Assembly: GCA_026393115.1 (NCBI GenBank)
Contig: JAPLAU010000007.1
Coordinates: forward strand, 1-64,000
Source of the DNA: Actinomycetota bacterium
GTDB lineage: Bacteria > Actinomycetota > Actinomycetes > S36-B12 > CAIYMF01
Length of the DNA: 64,000 nucleotides
Direction of reading: 5' to 3'
Shown in pieces: positions 47,178 through 56,126 of the stretch. A model generated the notes under the pieces. That model did not search any database, was not told the DNA's origin, and saw only the letters and a program-made list of their open reading frames with translations. The stretch's first letter is position 1; each line of letters opens with the position of its first letter. The translations under genes and the position numbers were made by a program.

Positions 47178-48437
47178 ATGCAGGCGTTTCGGGTGGTCGG
47201 GGGAGCGCGTCTGGCCGGTGAAGTGCGTGTCGACGGAGCCAAGAACAGCGTCCTGAAACTCATGGCCGCGTCCTTGCTGGCTGAAGGCCGCACCACGCTG
47301 CGTGAGGTCCCGCACATTCTCGACGTGGAAATCATGGGCGAACTGCTCAGGCGTCTGGGCTGCGAGGTCGAGCACAACGAGCGCGAACGTATTCTGGTCA
47401 TCGACGTGCCGAGTAAACCGTCGCATCAGGCCGACTATGACCTCGTGCGCAAGATGCGCGCTTCCATCTGTGTTCTCGGACCGCTGGTCGCTCGCTGCGG
47501 CGAGGCCGACATTGCACTTCCAGGAGGCGACGCCATTGGCTCGCGCGGACTCGATATGCACGTGGCGGGTCTGGAACGACTTGGCGCCAGCATTGCCATC
47601 GAACATGGATTCCTCATCGCGACCGCTCCCCACGGCCTCACCGGAACGCAAATCCGTCTCGACTTCCCGAGTGTGGGCGCCACTGAGAACCTGCTGATGG
47701 CCAGCGTCTTGGCCACCGGAAACACCGTGATCGACAACGCCGCTCGCGAACCGGAAATCGGTGACCTCTGCCGGATGTTGGTCGGAATGGGTGCACTCAT
47801 CGATGGAATTGGTTCGTCGACGCTCGAGATTGAGGGCGTTGACGCACTTCACCCGGTCGATCACACAGTTGTTGCCGATCGCATTGTGGCCGGAACGTGG
47901 GCCGTGGGTGCCGTGATGACTCAGGGAGACGTCACCGTGCGCAACGCCGTCGCCTCTCACCTCGACATCGCACTCGACAAGCTGACGAGTGCCGGAGCTT
48001 CAGTGGAAATTCTCGACGACGGTTTCCGCGTGGTGATGAATCAGCGGCCCACGGCAATCGACATCGTCACGTTGCCGTTCCCCGGCTTCCCAACTGATTT
48101 GCAGCCGCAGTTCATCGCACTCAACGCGATTTCGGAAGGGTCGGCGCTGGTCACCGAGAACCTCTTCGAGGCCCGGTTCCGATTCGTCAGTGAACTGCAA
48201 CGCCTTGGCGCTGACGTGCGCATCGACGGACACCACGCCATGGTGCGTGGTCGCGCGGAACTGTCGGGTGCGCCGGTGGAAGCCACCGATGTGCGAGCGG
48301 GCGCAGGTCTGGTGTTGGCCGGTCTCGTGGCCGACGGAGTCACCACCGTCACCGAGGTACACCACGTCGATCGTGGGTACGCGCACTTCGTGGAAAACCT
48401 GCAAGGGCTCGGCGCTGACATTCGTAGGGTGGGTTAG
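47178..48437 (+). CDS. murA: UDP-N-acetylglucosamine 1-carboxyvinyltransferase
   Basis: 419 residues. First committed step of peptidoglycan synthesis: transfers enolpyruvate from PEP to UDP-GlcNAc. [20 protein letters not shown] holds the conserved Lys-Asn. [20 protein letters not shown] leads to the active-site loop, which reads [14 protein letters not shown] with Asp118 where most bacteria have Cys (E. coli Cys115). The same Cys-to-Asp change is known in mycobacterial MurA and confers resistance to fosfomycin. Its position next to the adenosyltransferase gene matches mycobacteria. Confidence 0.97.
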   Translation: MQAFRVVGGARLAGEVRVDGAKNSVLKLMAASLLAEGRTTLREVPHILDVEIMGELLRRLGCEVEHNERERILVIDVPSKPSHQADYDLVRKMRASICVLGPLVARCGEADIALPGGDAIGSRGLDMHVAGLERLGASIAIEHGFLIATAPHGLTGTQIRLDFPSVGATENLLMASVLATGNTVIDNAAREPEIGDLCRMLVGMGALIDGIGSSTLEIEGVDALHPVDHTVVADRIVAGTWAVGAVMTQGDVTVRNAVASHLDIALDKLTSAGASVEILDDGFRVVMNQRPTAIDIVTLPFPGFPTDLQPQFIALNAISEGSALVTENLFEARFRFVSELQRLGADVRIDGHHAMVRGRAELSGAPVEATDVRAGAGLVLAGLVADGVTTVTEVHHVDRGYAHFVENLQGLGADIRRVG

Positions 48438-48763
48438 CGCGAAGGTCGCGCCTTCAGCGTGGCACGAGCGATCGATTCGTCGGCGGGCCACACCATCACG
48501 CGCGGACCTTCGACTGTGAATGCCAAGGTTGCGCGAATGTTCGCGTCGACGAGAATCTGCCGAAGTCGCTCACCATCGGCGTAGTTGGTGGGGTGAGCAA
48601 TTGGCACGAGCATTCCGTAATTGTCCGAACTCGACGGCTTCACAGGCCGCTGCACCAAGCTTCCACCCGGCTTGTACGCCCACCTCAAAATGAGGATGAG
48701 CACGCCTACTCCCGCGACCGCGAGCAGCGGTCCGAACGTGAAGGAGAAGGAGTTGTTGATCAC
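48434..48763 (-). CDS. Small single-span membrane protein, function unknown
   Basis: 109 residues from GTG at 48763 ([20 protein letters not shown]). An in-frame GTG at 48799 is possible, but the later start has CACACT 6 nt upstream, like the leaderless starts nearby. One membrane helix (about 10-27, ending [13 protein letters not shown]) is followed by a soluble domain with [40 protein letters not shown], and [10 protein letters not shown]. That domain resembles a DUF2007-like putative signal-transducing fold. I recall similar unnamed proteins in many actinobacteria. It overlaps murA's end by 4 bp (convergent). Confidence 0.7.
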   Translation of the reverse strand: MINNSFSFTFGPLLAVAGVGVLILILRWAYKPGGSLVQRPVKPSSSDNYGMLVPIAHPTNYADGERLRQILVDANIRATLAFTVEGPRVMVWPADESIARATLKARPSR

Positions 48764-48867
48764 CGGACCAGTGTGACGGAGGTCTGCCTCTCTCGCCACC
48801 GGTCGGCCGTTGGCGGCTCCTGGCGGCCGGATACTGTGGTGCCACTAACTGACGTGAGGAGAATCCT

Positions 48868-49719
48868 GTGGCTGGGCGTGTAGCGGTGATTGGTGCGGGG
48901 CTGATGGGATCGGGCATCGCTCAGGTCGCGGCGGTCGCGGGGTGGCAGGTCATCCTTCGTGACGTCGACGACGAAGCGCTTGCCCGCGGAGTTTCCGCCA
49001 TTGAGAAGTCGCTTGCGCGCTTTGTGAAAAAGGGAACCCTCGACCAAGCCGGTGCCGACGCTGCTCTCGCAGCGATCACCACAACGACCGACCTTGAAGC
49101 CGCTGCCGAGGCCGACCTCGTTGTTGAAGCGGTGTTCGAGAAGCTCGAGGTCAAGCGCGAGGTCTTCGCCGCACTCGACAGCATTGTTCGTCCCGACGTC
49201 GTGCTCTGCACCAACACCTCAGCCATTCCGATCACGTCGATCGCGGCAGCGACATCGACGCCCGAGCGCGTGGTCGGAACGCACTTCTTCTCACCCGTGC
49301 CGATGATGAAGTTGTGTGAAGTTGTCCGCGGATATCACACCTCTGACCAGGCCATCGCTGCTGCGCGCGAGTTCGCTGAGTCAGCTGGCAAGACCTGTGT
49401 TGTCGTTAACCGCGACGTCGCCGGCTTCGTCACCACGCGCCTTATTACTGCGCTGACGATGGAAGCCATTCGGATACTTGAAACAGGAGTTGCCTCAGCC
49501 GAGGACATCGACGCCGCATGCCGACTCGGATTCGGACACAGCATGGGCCCGCTCGAAACGGCCGACCTCACCGGCGTCGACATCCTGCTCAATGCCACTA
49601 CCAACGTGTACACCGACACTCAGGACGAGAAGTTCGCGCCGCCGGAGTTGTTGCGCCGCATGGTGACGGCCGGCGACATTGGTCGTAAGTCAGGCCGTGG
49701 CTTCTACTCGCACGGCTAG
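48868..49719 (+). CDS. 3-hydroxybutyryl-CoA dehydrogenase
   Basis: 283 residues from GTG with GAGGAG upstream. N-terminal NAD-binding fold RVAVIGAGLMGSGIAQVAAV, then VVEAVFEKLEVKREVFAALD, TNTSAIPITSIAAAT, and the catalytic-His segment GTHFFSPVPMMKLCEVVRG. The C-terminal domain has RLGFGHSMGPLETADLTGVD. The length is that of a single-function Hbd enzyme, oxidising or reducing 3-hydroxybutyryl-CoA/acetoacetyl-CoA. It lies 14 bp before an ethylmalonyl-CoA-type mutase gene, which suggests a shared role in acetyl-CoA assimilation or butyryl/propionyl-CoA metabolism. Confidence 0.94.
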   Translation: MAGRVAVIGAGLMGSGIAQVAAVAGWQVILRDVDDEALARGVSAIEKSLARFVKKGTLDQAGADAALAAITTTTDLEAAAEADLVVEAVFEKLEVKREVFAALDSIVRPDVVLCTNTSAIPITSIAAATSTPERVVGTHFFSPVPMMKLCEVVRGYHTSDQAIAAAREFAESAGKTCVVVNRDVAGFVTTRLITALTMEAIRILETGVASAEDIDAACRLGFGHSMGPLETADLTGVDILLNATTNVYTDTQDEKFAPPELLRRMVTAGDIGRKSGRGFYSHG

Positions 49720-49733
49720 ATCGAGGGGGCATC

Positions 49734-51746
49734 ATGACGAACGAGCGGCGTGCGAAAGACCGTCCGTGGCTGATGCGCACGTACGCCGGTCACTCGTCGC
49801 CCGTTGAGAGCAACGCGCTCTATCGTCGCAACTTGGCGAAGGGGCAGACCGGACTTTCCGTCGCCTTCGATCTGCCCACTCAGACGGGCTACGACCCCGA
49901 CGACGAACTTGCCCGCGGTGAAGTAGGCAAGGTCGGCGTTCCGGTGTCGCACCTCGGCGACATGCGCACACTGTTCGACGGAATTCCGCTGGGCACGATG
50001 AACACGTCGATGACCATCAACGCCACCGCGATGTGGTTGCTGGCGCTCTACATTGCTGCAGCTGAAGAGCAGGGCGTTGATCCGTCGGTGCTGCAAGGAA
50101 CGACGCAGAACGACATCATCAAGGAATACCTCTCGCGCGGCACGTACGTGTTTCCGCCAGCGCCGAGCATGCGGCTGATCACCGACATGGTGTCGTACAC
50201 GGTCACCAACATTCCTAAGTGGAACCCGACGAACATCTGCAGTTACCACTTGCAGGAAGCCGGCGCGACTCCCGTGCAGGAGATCGCGTTTGCGATGTGC
50301 ACGGCTATTGCGGTGCTCGACTCAGTGCGCGATAGCGGTCAGGTTCCGGCTGAAGACTTCGGCGAAGTGGTGGGGCGCATTTCATTCTTCGTTAACGCAG
50401 GCGTGCGCTTCGTTGAAGAGATGTGCAAGATGCGTGCCTTCGTTGAACTGTGGGATGAAATCACGCGCGAGCGTTACGGAATCACCGATGCCGCACAGCG
50501 TCGATTCCGCTATGGAGTGCAGGTGAACTCGCTCGGTCTCACCGAAGCGCAACCGGAGAACAACGTGCAGCGCATCGTTCTCGAAATGCTCGCAGTCACG
50601 CTGTCAAAGGATGCGCGTGCGCGCGCGGTACAACTTCCTGCGTGGAATGAGGCTCTCGGACTTCCGCGTCCGTGGGATCAGCAGTGGTCGCTGCGCATCC
50701 AGCAGGTGTTGGCGTTCGAGAGTGATCTGCTCGAGTATGACGATCTGTTCACTGGTTCAGTCGTGGTCGAGCAAATCACCGGCGAGCTGGTTAGTGAGGC
50801 GCGTGCTGAAATCGAAAAGATTCAGGCCATGGGTGGCGCGGTTGCTGCCGTCGAGAGTGGCTACATGAAGCAGGCGCTCGTGTCATCGCATGCCGCTCGC
50901 CGGGCCGCCATCGAGACGGGCGACGACATCATCGTCGGCGTCAATCGCTTCGAGACCACGGAACTCAATCCGCTGCTGGCCAATATGGATGAAGCGTTCA
51001 TGACGGTTGATCCGGCGGTTGAACAGCGGGCGATTGAGGCGATTGAAGGCTGGCGCGCATCTCGCGACAACGCGGCCGTGACGGCGTCGCTTGATGTGCT
51101 GCGTGCGGCCGCCGCCGAGGGCGGGAACCTGATGGAAGCCTCGCTTGATTGCGCCCGCGCCGGTGCGACGACAGGCGAATGGTCGGAGGCACTGCGGTCG
51201 GTGTTTGGTGAATACCGCGCGCCCACAGGTGTGAGTGGCGTTGTGGGTGTGCAGCAGGTGAGCGAGTCGCTCGCGCGTGCGCGCGATGCGGTGAAGCAAA
51301 CCGGAGATGAGTTGGGTGGTCGCTTGCGGCTGCTCGTTGGAAAGCCTGGGCTTGACGGACACAGCAACGGGGCTGAGCAAATTGCGGTGCGTGCACGCGA
51401 TGCCGGGTTCGAGGTTGTGTACCAAGGCATTCGGCTCACGCCGGCGCAGATCGTTGCGGCTGCCATTGAGGAAGACGTGGCAGTCGTCGGATTGTCGATT
51501 CTTTCGGGATCGCACCTTGAACTCGTTCCGCGCGTTGTTGCGGGTTTGCGCGAGGCAGGACTCGACGATGTTCCTGTGATCGTCGGCGGAATCATTCCCG
51601 ACGCCGACGCTGCGTGGCTGCTCGACAATGGTGTGGCGGCCGTGTTCACGCCCAAGAACTACGACGTGAACGCGATCATGCTAGGCATTGTTGATGCCGT
51701 GCGCGCAGCGCGCGGCCTCGAACCTCTGTCCGTTAACGCTTCCTGA
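49734..51746 (+). CDS. B12-dependent acyl-CoA mutase, MeaA / ethylmalonyl-CoA mutase type
   Basis: 670 residues. The catalytic barrel (about 1-510) begins RPWLMRTYAGHSSPVESNAL and has FDLPTQTGYDPDDE, GTTQNDIIKEYLSRGTYVFP, and FVNAGVRFVEEMCKMRAF. The C-terminal cobalamin domain (about 530-660) has GKPGLDGHSNGAEQIAVRAR with the cobalt-ligand His543, then VGLSILSGSH and VIVGGIIPD. One-chain mutases that begin this way are, in my reading, MeaA/Ecm enzymes of the ethylmalonyl-CoA pathway rather than two-subunit methylmalonyl-CoA mutases. No crotonyl-CoA carboxylase/reductase gene lies in the window to confirm the pathway. The adenosyltransferase that activates B12 is 2.6 kb away. Confidence 0.9.
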   Translation: MTNERRAKDRPWLMRTYAGHSSPVESNALYRRNLAKGQTGLSVAFDLPTQTGYDPDDELARGEVGKVGVPVSHLGDMRTLFDGIPLGTMNTSMTINATAMWLLALYIAAAEEQGVDPSVLQGTTQNDIIKEYLSRGTYVFPPAPSMRLITDMVSYTVTNIPKWNPTNICSYHLQEAGATPVQEIAFAMCTAIAVLDSVRDSGQVPAEDFGEVVGRISFFVNAGVRFVEEMCKMRAFVELWDEITRERYGITDAAQRRFRYGVQVNSLGLTEAQPENNVQRIVLEMLAVTLSKDARARAVQLPAWNEALGLPRPWDQQWSLRIQQVLAFESDLLEYDDLFTGSVVVEQITGELVSEARAEIEKIQAMGGAVAAVESGYMKQALVSSHAARRAAIETGDDIIVGVNRFETTELNPLLANMDEAFMTVDPAVEQRAIEAIEGWRASRDNAAVTASLDVLRAAAAEGGNLMEASLDCARAGATTGEWSEALRSVFGEYRAPTGVSGVVGVQQVSESLARARDAVKQTGDELGGRLRLLVGKPGLDGHSNGAEQIAVRARDAGFEVVYQGIRLTPAQIVAAAIEEDVAVVGLSILSGSHLELVPRVVAGLREAGLDDVPVIVGGIIPDADAAWLLDNGVAAVFTPKNYDVNAIMLGIVDAVRAARGLEPLSVNAS

Positions 51747-51765
51747 TTCTCTGCGAGAGGTTTCG

Positions 51766-52404
51766 ATGACCGACACCACCGTGTTCGTGATGCGCCACGG
51801 CCAGAGTGAGGGCAATGTTGCTCGCATTTGGACCAGCGCCCGCGCGGGATATCCGCTGACCGATCTTGGTCGTGAACAAGCGCGGGCAGCAGCGGTTCCT
51901 TTGTTGTCGCGCAACGTCTCGACTGTTTATGGGTCGCCACTTGTGCGCGCGCAGCAGACCGCCGAGGAAGTCGCCGGCGTGCTGGGACTTTCGCCGCTCG
52001 TTCTTGAAGGTGTCGAGGAACTTCACGTCGGGGTGCATGAGGGACAGCACGACGATGACGTCGCACCGATCGCAATGGAAGTGTTCGGACGATGGCTTGG
52101 CGAGGGCGACTTCGATCACGGCTTTGAAGGCGGCGAGACAGGTCGCGAGATTGCCGAGCGAATGTCGGCGGCGCTCAACGAGGTCGCCGATGCACACCCA
52201 GGTGAAGCAGTGGTCGTCGTATCGCACGGCGGGTCGATGGCAGTCGGTCTCGGAGGACTCTGCGACAACCTTCCCGTAACGTTTGTCGGCAGACATCTAT
52301 TGGCGAACACTGATGTAGTCGAGGCTCGCCGCAGTGGCGGCGAATGGCATTGCGTGTCGTGGGCTGGGCTTGACCCTGTCGATGGTGCAGATGGCGATCG
52401 ATAG
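51766..52404 (+). CDS. Histidine phosphatase family protein (phosphoglycerate mutase-like)
   Basis: 212 residues from the ATG at 51766, with GAGAGG upstream. FVMRHGQSEGN is the RHG catalytic motif, with the second Arg in GSPLVRAQQTAEEV, the acid in GVEELHVGVHEGQ, and the second His in VVVVSHGGSMAVG. Such proteins dephosphorylate small metabolites such as sugar phosphates, alpha-ribazole phosphate or acid phosphatase substrates. The substrate is not identifiable. It stands between the mutase gene and nucS. Confidence 0.9.
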   Translation: MTDTTVFVMRHGQSEGNVARIWTSARAGYPLTDLGREQARAAAVPLLSRNVSTVYGSPLVRAQQTAEEVAGVLGLSPLVLEGVEELHVGVHEGQHDDDVAPIAMEVFGRWLGEGDFDHGFEGGETGREIAERMSAALNEVADAHPGEAVVVVSHGGSMAVGLGGLCDNLPVTFVGRHLLANTDVVEARRSGGEWHCVSWAGLDPVDGADGDR

Positions 52405-52413
52405 GGTCACCGC
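52402..52413 (+). promoter_or_regulatory. -10 box of a probable leaderless promoter for nucS
   Basis: TAGGGT at 52402-52407 includes the TAG stop of the phosphatase gene and is 6 nt from the ATG at 52414. Confidence 0.5.
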
Positions 52414-53100
52414 ATGCGCTTGGTGATCGCTCGCTGTTCGGTCGACTACGTCGGTCGCTTATCGGCGCGGCTTGATGAGGCCACGCGGCTGATCATGGTG
52501 AAGGGCGATGGCACAGTTCTCATTCATTCCGAGACCTCGCATCGCCCTCTGAACTGGATGACGGCGCCGTGCACGTTGGTGGTTGAGGCCGGTGCCAAGA
52601 AGGGTCGCAAGCGCGAACCTGATGTGTGGGTGGTCACCAACAAGGGTGGCGAGCAACTACGCATCACCATGTTCGAGTTGGTACACGACTCGGGCCACGA
52701 ACTCGGCATTGATCCGGGACTTGTGAAAGAAGGCGTTGAAGCCCAACTTCAGGAACTGCTCGCCGCACAGGTTGAGGTGTTGGGAGAGGGGTGGTCGCTG
52801 GTACGCCGCGAATACCCCACGGCTATTGGTCCAGTCGACCTCATGTGCCGCAATGCAGATGGGGCGTCGGTCGCGGTGGAGATCAAGCGTCGTGGCGAGA
52901 TTGACGGCGTTGAGCAACTCACGCGCTACCTCGAGCTGCTCAATCGCGATCCGCTGCTTGCGCCTGTGACAGGTGTCTACGCAGCGCAAGAGATCAAGCC
53001 GCAGGCTCGCACGTTGGCCGAAGACCGCGGCATTCGTTGTGTGGTGCTCGACTACGACGCATTGCGCGGCGTCGACCACAGCGATACGCGGCTGTTCTAG
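52414..53100 (+). CDS. nucS: Mismatch-specific endonuclease NucS (EndoMS)
   Basis: 228 residues. The N-terminal dimerisation and DNA-binding domain begins [16 protein letters not shown]. The C-terminal RecB-like nuclease has [30 protein letters not shown] and [10 protein letters not shown]. The last residues DTRLF form the sliding-clamp-binding tail. NucS cuts both strands at mismatches and replaces MutS/MutL in most actinobacteria and some archaea. Its place a few genes after murA also matches mycobacterial order. Confidence 0.96.
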   Translation: MRLVIARCSVDYVGRLSARLDEATRLIMVKGDGTVLIHSETSHRPLNWMTAPCTLVVEAGAKKGRKREPDVWVVTNKGGEQLRITMFELVHDSGHELGIDPGLVKEGVEAQLQELLAAQVEVLGEGWSLVRREYPTAIGPVDLMCRNADGASVAVEIKRRGEIDGVEQLTRYLELLNRDPLLAPVTGVYAAQEIKPQARTLAEDRGIRCVVLDYDALRGVDHSDTRLF

Positions 53101-53192
53101 TTTCCTGGGATGCTAGTTCAGTGTCAGACTGAGTGAGGATGGACAGTTCGCAATCCTGCGAATCCGCGTCACGCGGGTAAATAGGAGGCACG

Positions 53193-53549
53193 GTGACAGT
53201 TCGCGCCATTGATCGGCGGTTGGTCGAGGGCCTCGACCTGCAGGCACTTGCCGTGCTCTCGCTAAGCCCCGTACAGTTTTCCGCTCGGCTGGGTGTCGTG
53301 TTCGACACCGTCGATGACGATCTTGATTCTGCTCAGGTTGCCGCGCTAGAAGGCGACGGTGTCCGCTTCCTTCTGATGCGTGGAATCAACGAACCAGGCG
53401 AAGGCACGAATCTGCTCACGCCCGACGAGGGCGATCCGACCGAGCTAACCCGTCGTTTCGTTGACGCCAGCGAACTCACGTCTGCCGAAGTCACGCTTCG
53501 CTGGACAGGGCGTGACTGGGTAGAGTCGCCTCTTTCTACCGTTGGCTAA
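53193..53549 (+). CDS. Small soluble protein of unknown function
   Basis: 118 residues from GTG with GGAGGC 5 nt upstream. It is acidic and has no signal or membrane segment. An Asp-rich turn FDTVDDDLDSAQVA is followed by RFLLMRGINEPGEGTNLL and VTLRWTGRDWVESP. I do not recognise the family. It follows nucS on the same strand and overlaps the end of the convergent hydrolase gene by 4 bp. Confidence 0.65.
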   Translation: MTVRAIDRRLVEGLDLQALAVLSLSPVQFSARLGVVFDTVDDDLDSAQVAALEGDGVRFLLMRGINEPGEGTNLLTPDEGDPTELTRRFVDASELTSAEVTLRWTGRDWVESPLSTVG

Positions 53550-54601
53550 CCTTCGGCCGATGCCAAGAAACTCATGAACGTCTCGGCCCAGATCTCTGGT
53601 GCGTCGATGAAACAACCGTGACCACTGCCTTCGAGGATGAGCGTCTGCACTCGTCCACCATTGTCGGAGTACTGCGCGAACACATTGCGCAATTGCGTGA
53701 CCATCTGCTGAGGCGGGTACACGTCGGCACCGGGCCAACCGGGCACGATCTCGGCCGCACCGAGTGTTCCCATTTCCCACGCGGAGTTGTCGGCGACGAC
53801 GATGTCGGCGGTTCCGTGGGTCCAGAGAATCGGTGGCTTGGGATCGATGTCGACGATGTCGGCCCATGCGCAGTACTTGCCTGACAGTGCGTTGAGAATG
53901 CCGCGCGTTCCGGGCGCAACTCCCGGCCAGTTCTCGGAAGGTGTGAAGTCGCCGGGGTAGCCGTCATCGCCGGTTTCTGACAGCAGCACTTCGTCAACGA
54001 GAACATCGAGCCAGGCGGGGTCGACTTCGAACTCGGGGCTCCAGTACGACGACTTGATGACGTTGCGCGGTGAGAACGGCGAGTCCTCGCCGCGATCACC
54101 CGAGGCGATGCGTGAGGTGAATTCGGGGTTGCCTGTTCCGCCACCGCTTCCAGACCAGTCGGGGAAGCAGGGGGTTCCGTCGAGCTTCACGCCGCCGAAG
54201 CCGTACGGCGACACGGGGTCGATGAAGGTGAGTGAGGAGACGGGACGGTCTTTTGCGAATGCGGCGATCGCGGCGCCACCTGTTGACCAACCGGCGAGGT
54301 GCACAGGCCGGTCGATTCCGATGGCGTCGAGCAGCGCCTGCGTGTCGTCGGCCCAGTCGCGCAGTCCGCGCGTGGCGTCGATCGCTACGCGTTCAGTGCG
54401 TCCGAATCCGCGCATGTCAGGTGCGATGAATCGGAACATGTCGGGCGCGACCATCACCTGGTCGTAGAAGCGGCCAGTCGAGAGGTTTCCGTGCAGCAGG
54501 ACGACCGGAATCCCGTCTGGTGATCCTGACTCGTACCAACGCATGCGCAGACGCGAAGTCTGGGTGTCGTGTGCGGTGATGCCGGCGGGTAGATCGCTCA
54601 T
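53546..54601 (-). CDS. Alpha/beta hydrolase
   Basis: 351 residues from the ATG at 54601, with AAAGGA 6 nt upstream; an in-frame start 15 bp earlier is less likely. VVLLHGNLSTGRFYDQ (oxyanion hole), FIAPDMRGFGRTE, the nucleophile elbow LAGWSTGGAAIA, an acid in LWTHGTADIVV, and the His in EGSGHGCFI form the catalytic set. A long lid insertion of about 100 residues with several Trp and Gly (SYWSPEFEVDPAWLDVLVDE) separates the core halves. Soluble, no signal peptide. The substrate is unknown. Divergent to another hydrolase with 71 bp between the starts. Confidence 0.88.
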   Translation of the reverse strand: MSDLPAGITAHDTQTSRLRMRWYESGSPDGIPVVLLHGNLSTGRFYDQVMVAPDMFRFIAPDMRGFGRTERVAIDATRGLRDWADDTQALLDAIGIDRPVHLAGWSTGGAAIAAFAKDRPVSSLTFIDPVSPYGFGGVKLDGTPCFPDWSGSGGGTGNPEFTSRIASGDRGEDSPFSPRNVIKSSYWSPEFEVDPAWLDVLVDEVLLSETGDDGYPGDFTPSENWPGVAPGTRGILNALSGKYCAWADIVDIDPKPPILWTHGTADIVVADNSAWEMGTLGAAEIVPGWPGADVYPPQQMVTQLRNVFAQYSDNGGRVQTLILEGSGHGCFIDAPEIWAETFMSFLASAEG

Positions 54602-54672
54602 GTTCGGTCCTTTCAATCGACGTGATCGCTACGGTAGTGACGAGACGTTCGAAATGCGAGGGGTTTACGAAG

Positions 54673-55458
54673 ATGGCGTTCATCGAGCACGACGGGGCGC
54701 GACTGTTCTACGAAGTTGAGGGCGCGGGTGATCCGCTGCTGCTCATCACCGGGCTCGGATATCCGAGCGATACGTGGTGGCGCGTGCTTCCGTGGTTGAA
54801 CGAACACTTCACGACGATTCGACTCGATAACCGTGGCGTTGGGCGCACAGGTGATGGTGCTGAGCAGCCGTACACGGTCGAACGCATGGCGGCCGACGCA
54901 CTGGTGGTATTGGACGCGGCAGGGTTCGAGCGCGCACACGTGTGGGGTGTGTCGATGGGCGGCACGATCGCGCAGGAGATTGCGTTGACGTCGCCCGAGC
55001 GCGTGCGGCGTGTGATTCTCGGCTGTACGCATCCGGGCGCAGGTGACTTCGTGATAGATGCAGAGGCGCTCGCATTGCTGACATCGCGCGGTGAGATGAG
55101 TGCTGTGGAAGCGGCCGAGGCGTCGATACCGTTTGTGTACGCGAAGGCGACCTCACGCGAGGTGATTGATGAAGACATTGCGGTGCGCATGTCAGTGCCA
55201 ACCACGCCCCAGGGATACAGCGCCCAGTTGCGCGGTGCGTCTCAGTGGCAGGGGTCAGGTGCGCGCTTGGAGTCGATCGAGGCGCCGACGCTGGTGTTGC
55301 ATGGTGACGAGGATCGTCTAGTTCCGATTGCGAATGGTCGGTTCATTGCCGAACGCATTGCGGGGGCGTGGTTCGTGGAACTGAGCGGTGCGAGTCACAT
55401 CTTCTGGACTGATCGGCCGGATGCTGTGCGCGAGACGGTGCTGGGGTTCTTGGGTTAG
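54673..55458 (+). CDS. Alpha/beta hydrolase
   Basis: 261 residues from the ATG at 54673; the frame extends 17 codons upstream but without a ribosome site. Core motifs are LLLITGLGYPSDTWWRV, IRLDNRGVGRTG, nucleophile HVWGVSMGGTIAQEIA, acid LVLHGDEDRLVP and histidine LSGASHIFW. It is close to the 3-oxoadipate enol-lactonase and esterase type. The substrate is not known. The stop overlaps the convergent DUF2510 gene by 4 bp. Confidence 0.9.
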   Translation: MAFIEHDGARLFYEVEGAGDPLLLITGLGYPSDTWWRVLPWLNEHFTTIRLDNRGVGRTGDGAEQPYTVERMAADALVVLDAAGFERAHVWGVSMGGTIAQEIALTSPERVRRVILGCTHPGAGDFVIDAEALALLTSRGEMSAVEAAEASIPFVYAKATSREVIDEDIAVRMSVPTTPQGYSAQLRGASQWQGSGARLESIEAPTLVLHGDEDRLVPIANGRFIAERIAGAWFVELSGASHIFWTDRPDAVRETVLGFLG

Positions 55459-55991
55459 AACTGCGTGCCAGTGTCGGTCGTGCCGGTCTGTGAGGCCATT
55501 CCTGCAGCGATGAACAGACCGAGTACCAAGTTGAGCAGAGACAGAACGAGTCCCACGATCGCAACCGCACGTCCACGGCGATCACCGTTGGCACCCGTGG
55601 CATTGATCGCCACTATCGACGTGACGACGCCTACCAGGGGGCACAGGAGGGCGAAAACGATCGACCAGACGGCAGCTTGCGAGAGCGGTCGCATGTGCAT
55701 CGGAAGTCCGGCTGCGCCGTACGTTCCGGATGGATACGGCGTAGGCGCGGGAAATGCGGCGGATGTTGGATCGGGGGGTGGCGCACCGTACGGCGGTGGA
55801 GTGGTGGGCGGTCCCATGGGCATGGGCGGCGGGCTCGCGTTCCGCGGAGGCGGCGCGTACATGGGGGCTCCCGCAGACGCTGCGCCATCGAGTGGCTGTA
55901 CATGATCGGTCCAGGCCGTGCCATTCCAGAATCGCTGCAGATGCGGGTTATCCGGATCGATGTACATGCCGGGCGGCGGGGTGGAGGCCAT
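55455..55991 (-). CDS. DUF2510/DUF4190-type membrane protein
   Basis: 178 residues from the ATG at 55991. The short N-terminal PPGMYIDPDNPHLQRFWNGT and WTDHVQ match the DUF2510 pattern (PGWY-DP...RYWDG..WT). A Pro/Gly/Ala-rich linker of about 70 residues leads to two membrane spans (SIVFALLCPLVGVVTSIVAI and AVAIVGLVLSLLNLVLGLFI) like DUF4190. The function is unknown in actinobacteria. The chosen start is 6 nt after TATCCT, so the mRNA is likely leaderless; the longer open frame upstream lacks supporting signals. Confidence 0.75.
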   Translation of the reverse strand: MASTPPPGMYIDPDNPHLQRFWNGTAWTDHVQPLDGAASAGAPMYAPPPRNASPPPMPMGPPTTPPPYGAPPPDPTSAAFPAPTPYPSGTYGAAGLPMHMRPLSQAAVWSIVFALLCPLVGVVTSIVAINATGANGDRRGRAVAIVGLVLSLLNLVLGLFIAAGMASQTGTTDTGTQF

Positions 55992-56003
55992 GACTTGAGG
56001 ATA
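55992..56003 (-). promoter_or_regulatory. -10 box of a probable leaderless promoter for the DUF2510 gene
   Basis: TATCCT on the minus strand (plus 55998-56003) is 6 nt before the ATG at 55991. Confidence 0.45.
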
Positions 56004-56126
56004 TCCGGCAGGGCTGTGCCTCTCGCGAAGGAAGGGGTGGAGTGGTGAGTCATCTTCCGAATTGCTCAAACCCCCAACTTGCCGCCCCACCGTGCCAACT
56101 GATCCAATCCCGTGCACAATCACTCC

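Noticed and set aside
47095-49733. Cobalamin riboswitch near the B12-related genes
   Set aside because: The gaps before the adenosyltransferase, Hbd and mutase genes are too short (14-105 bp), and I see no B12-box-like sequence.
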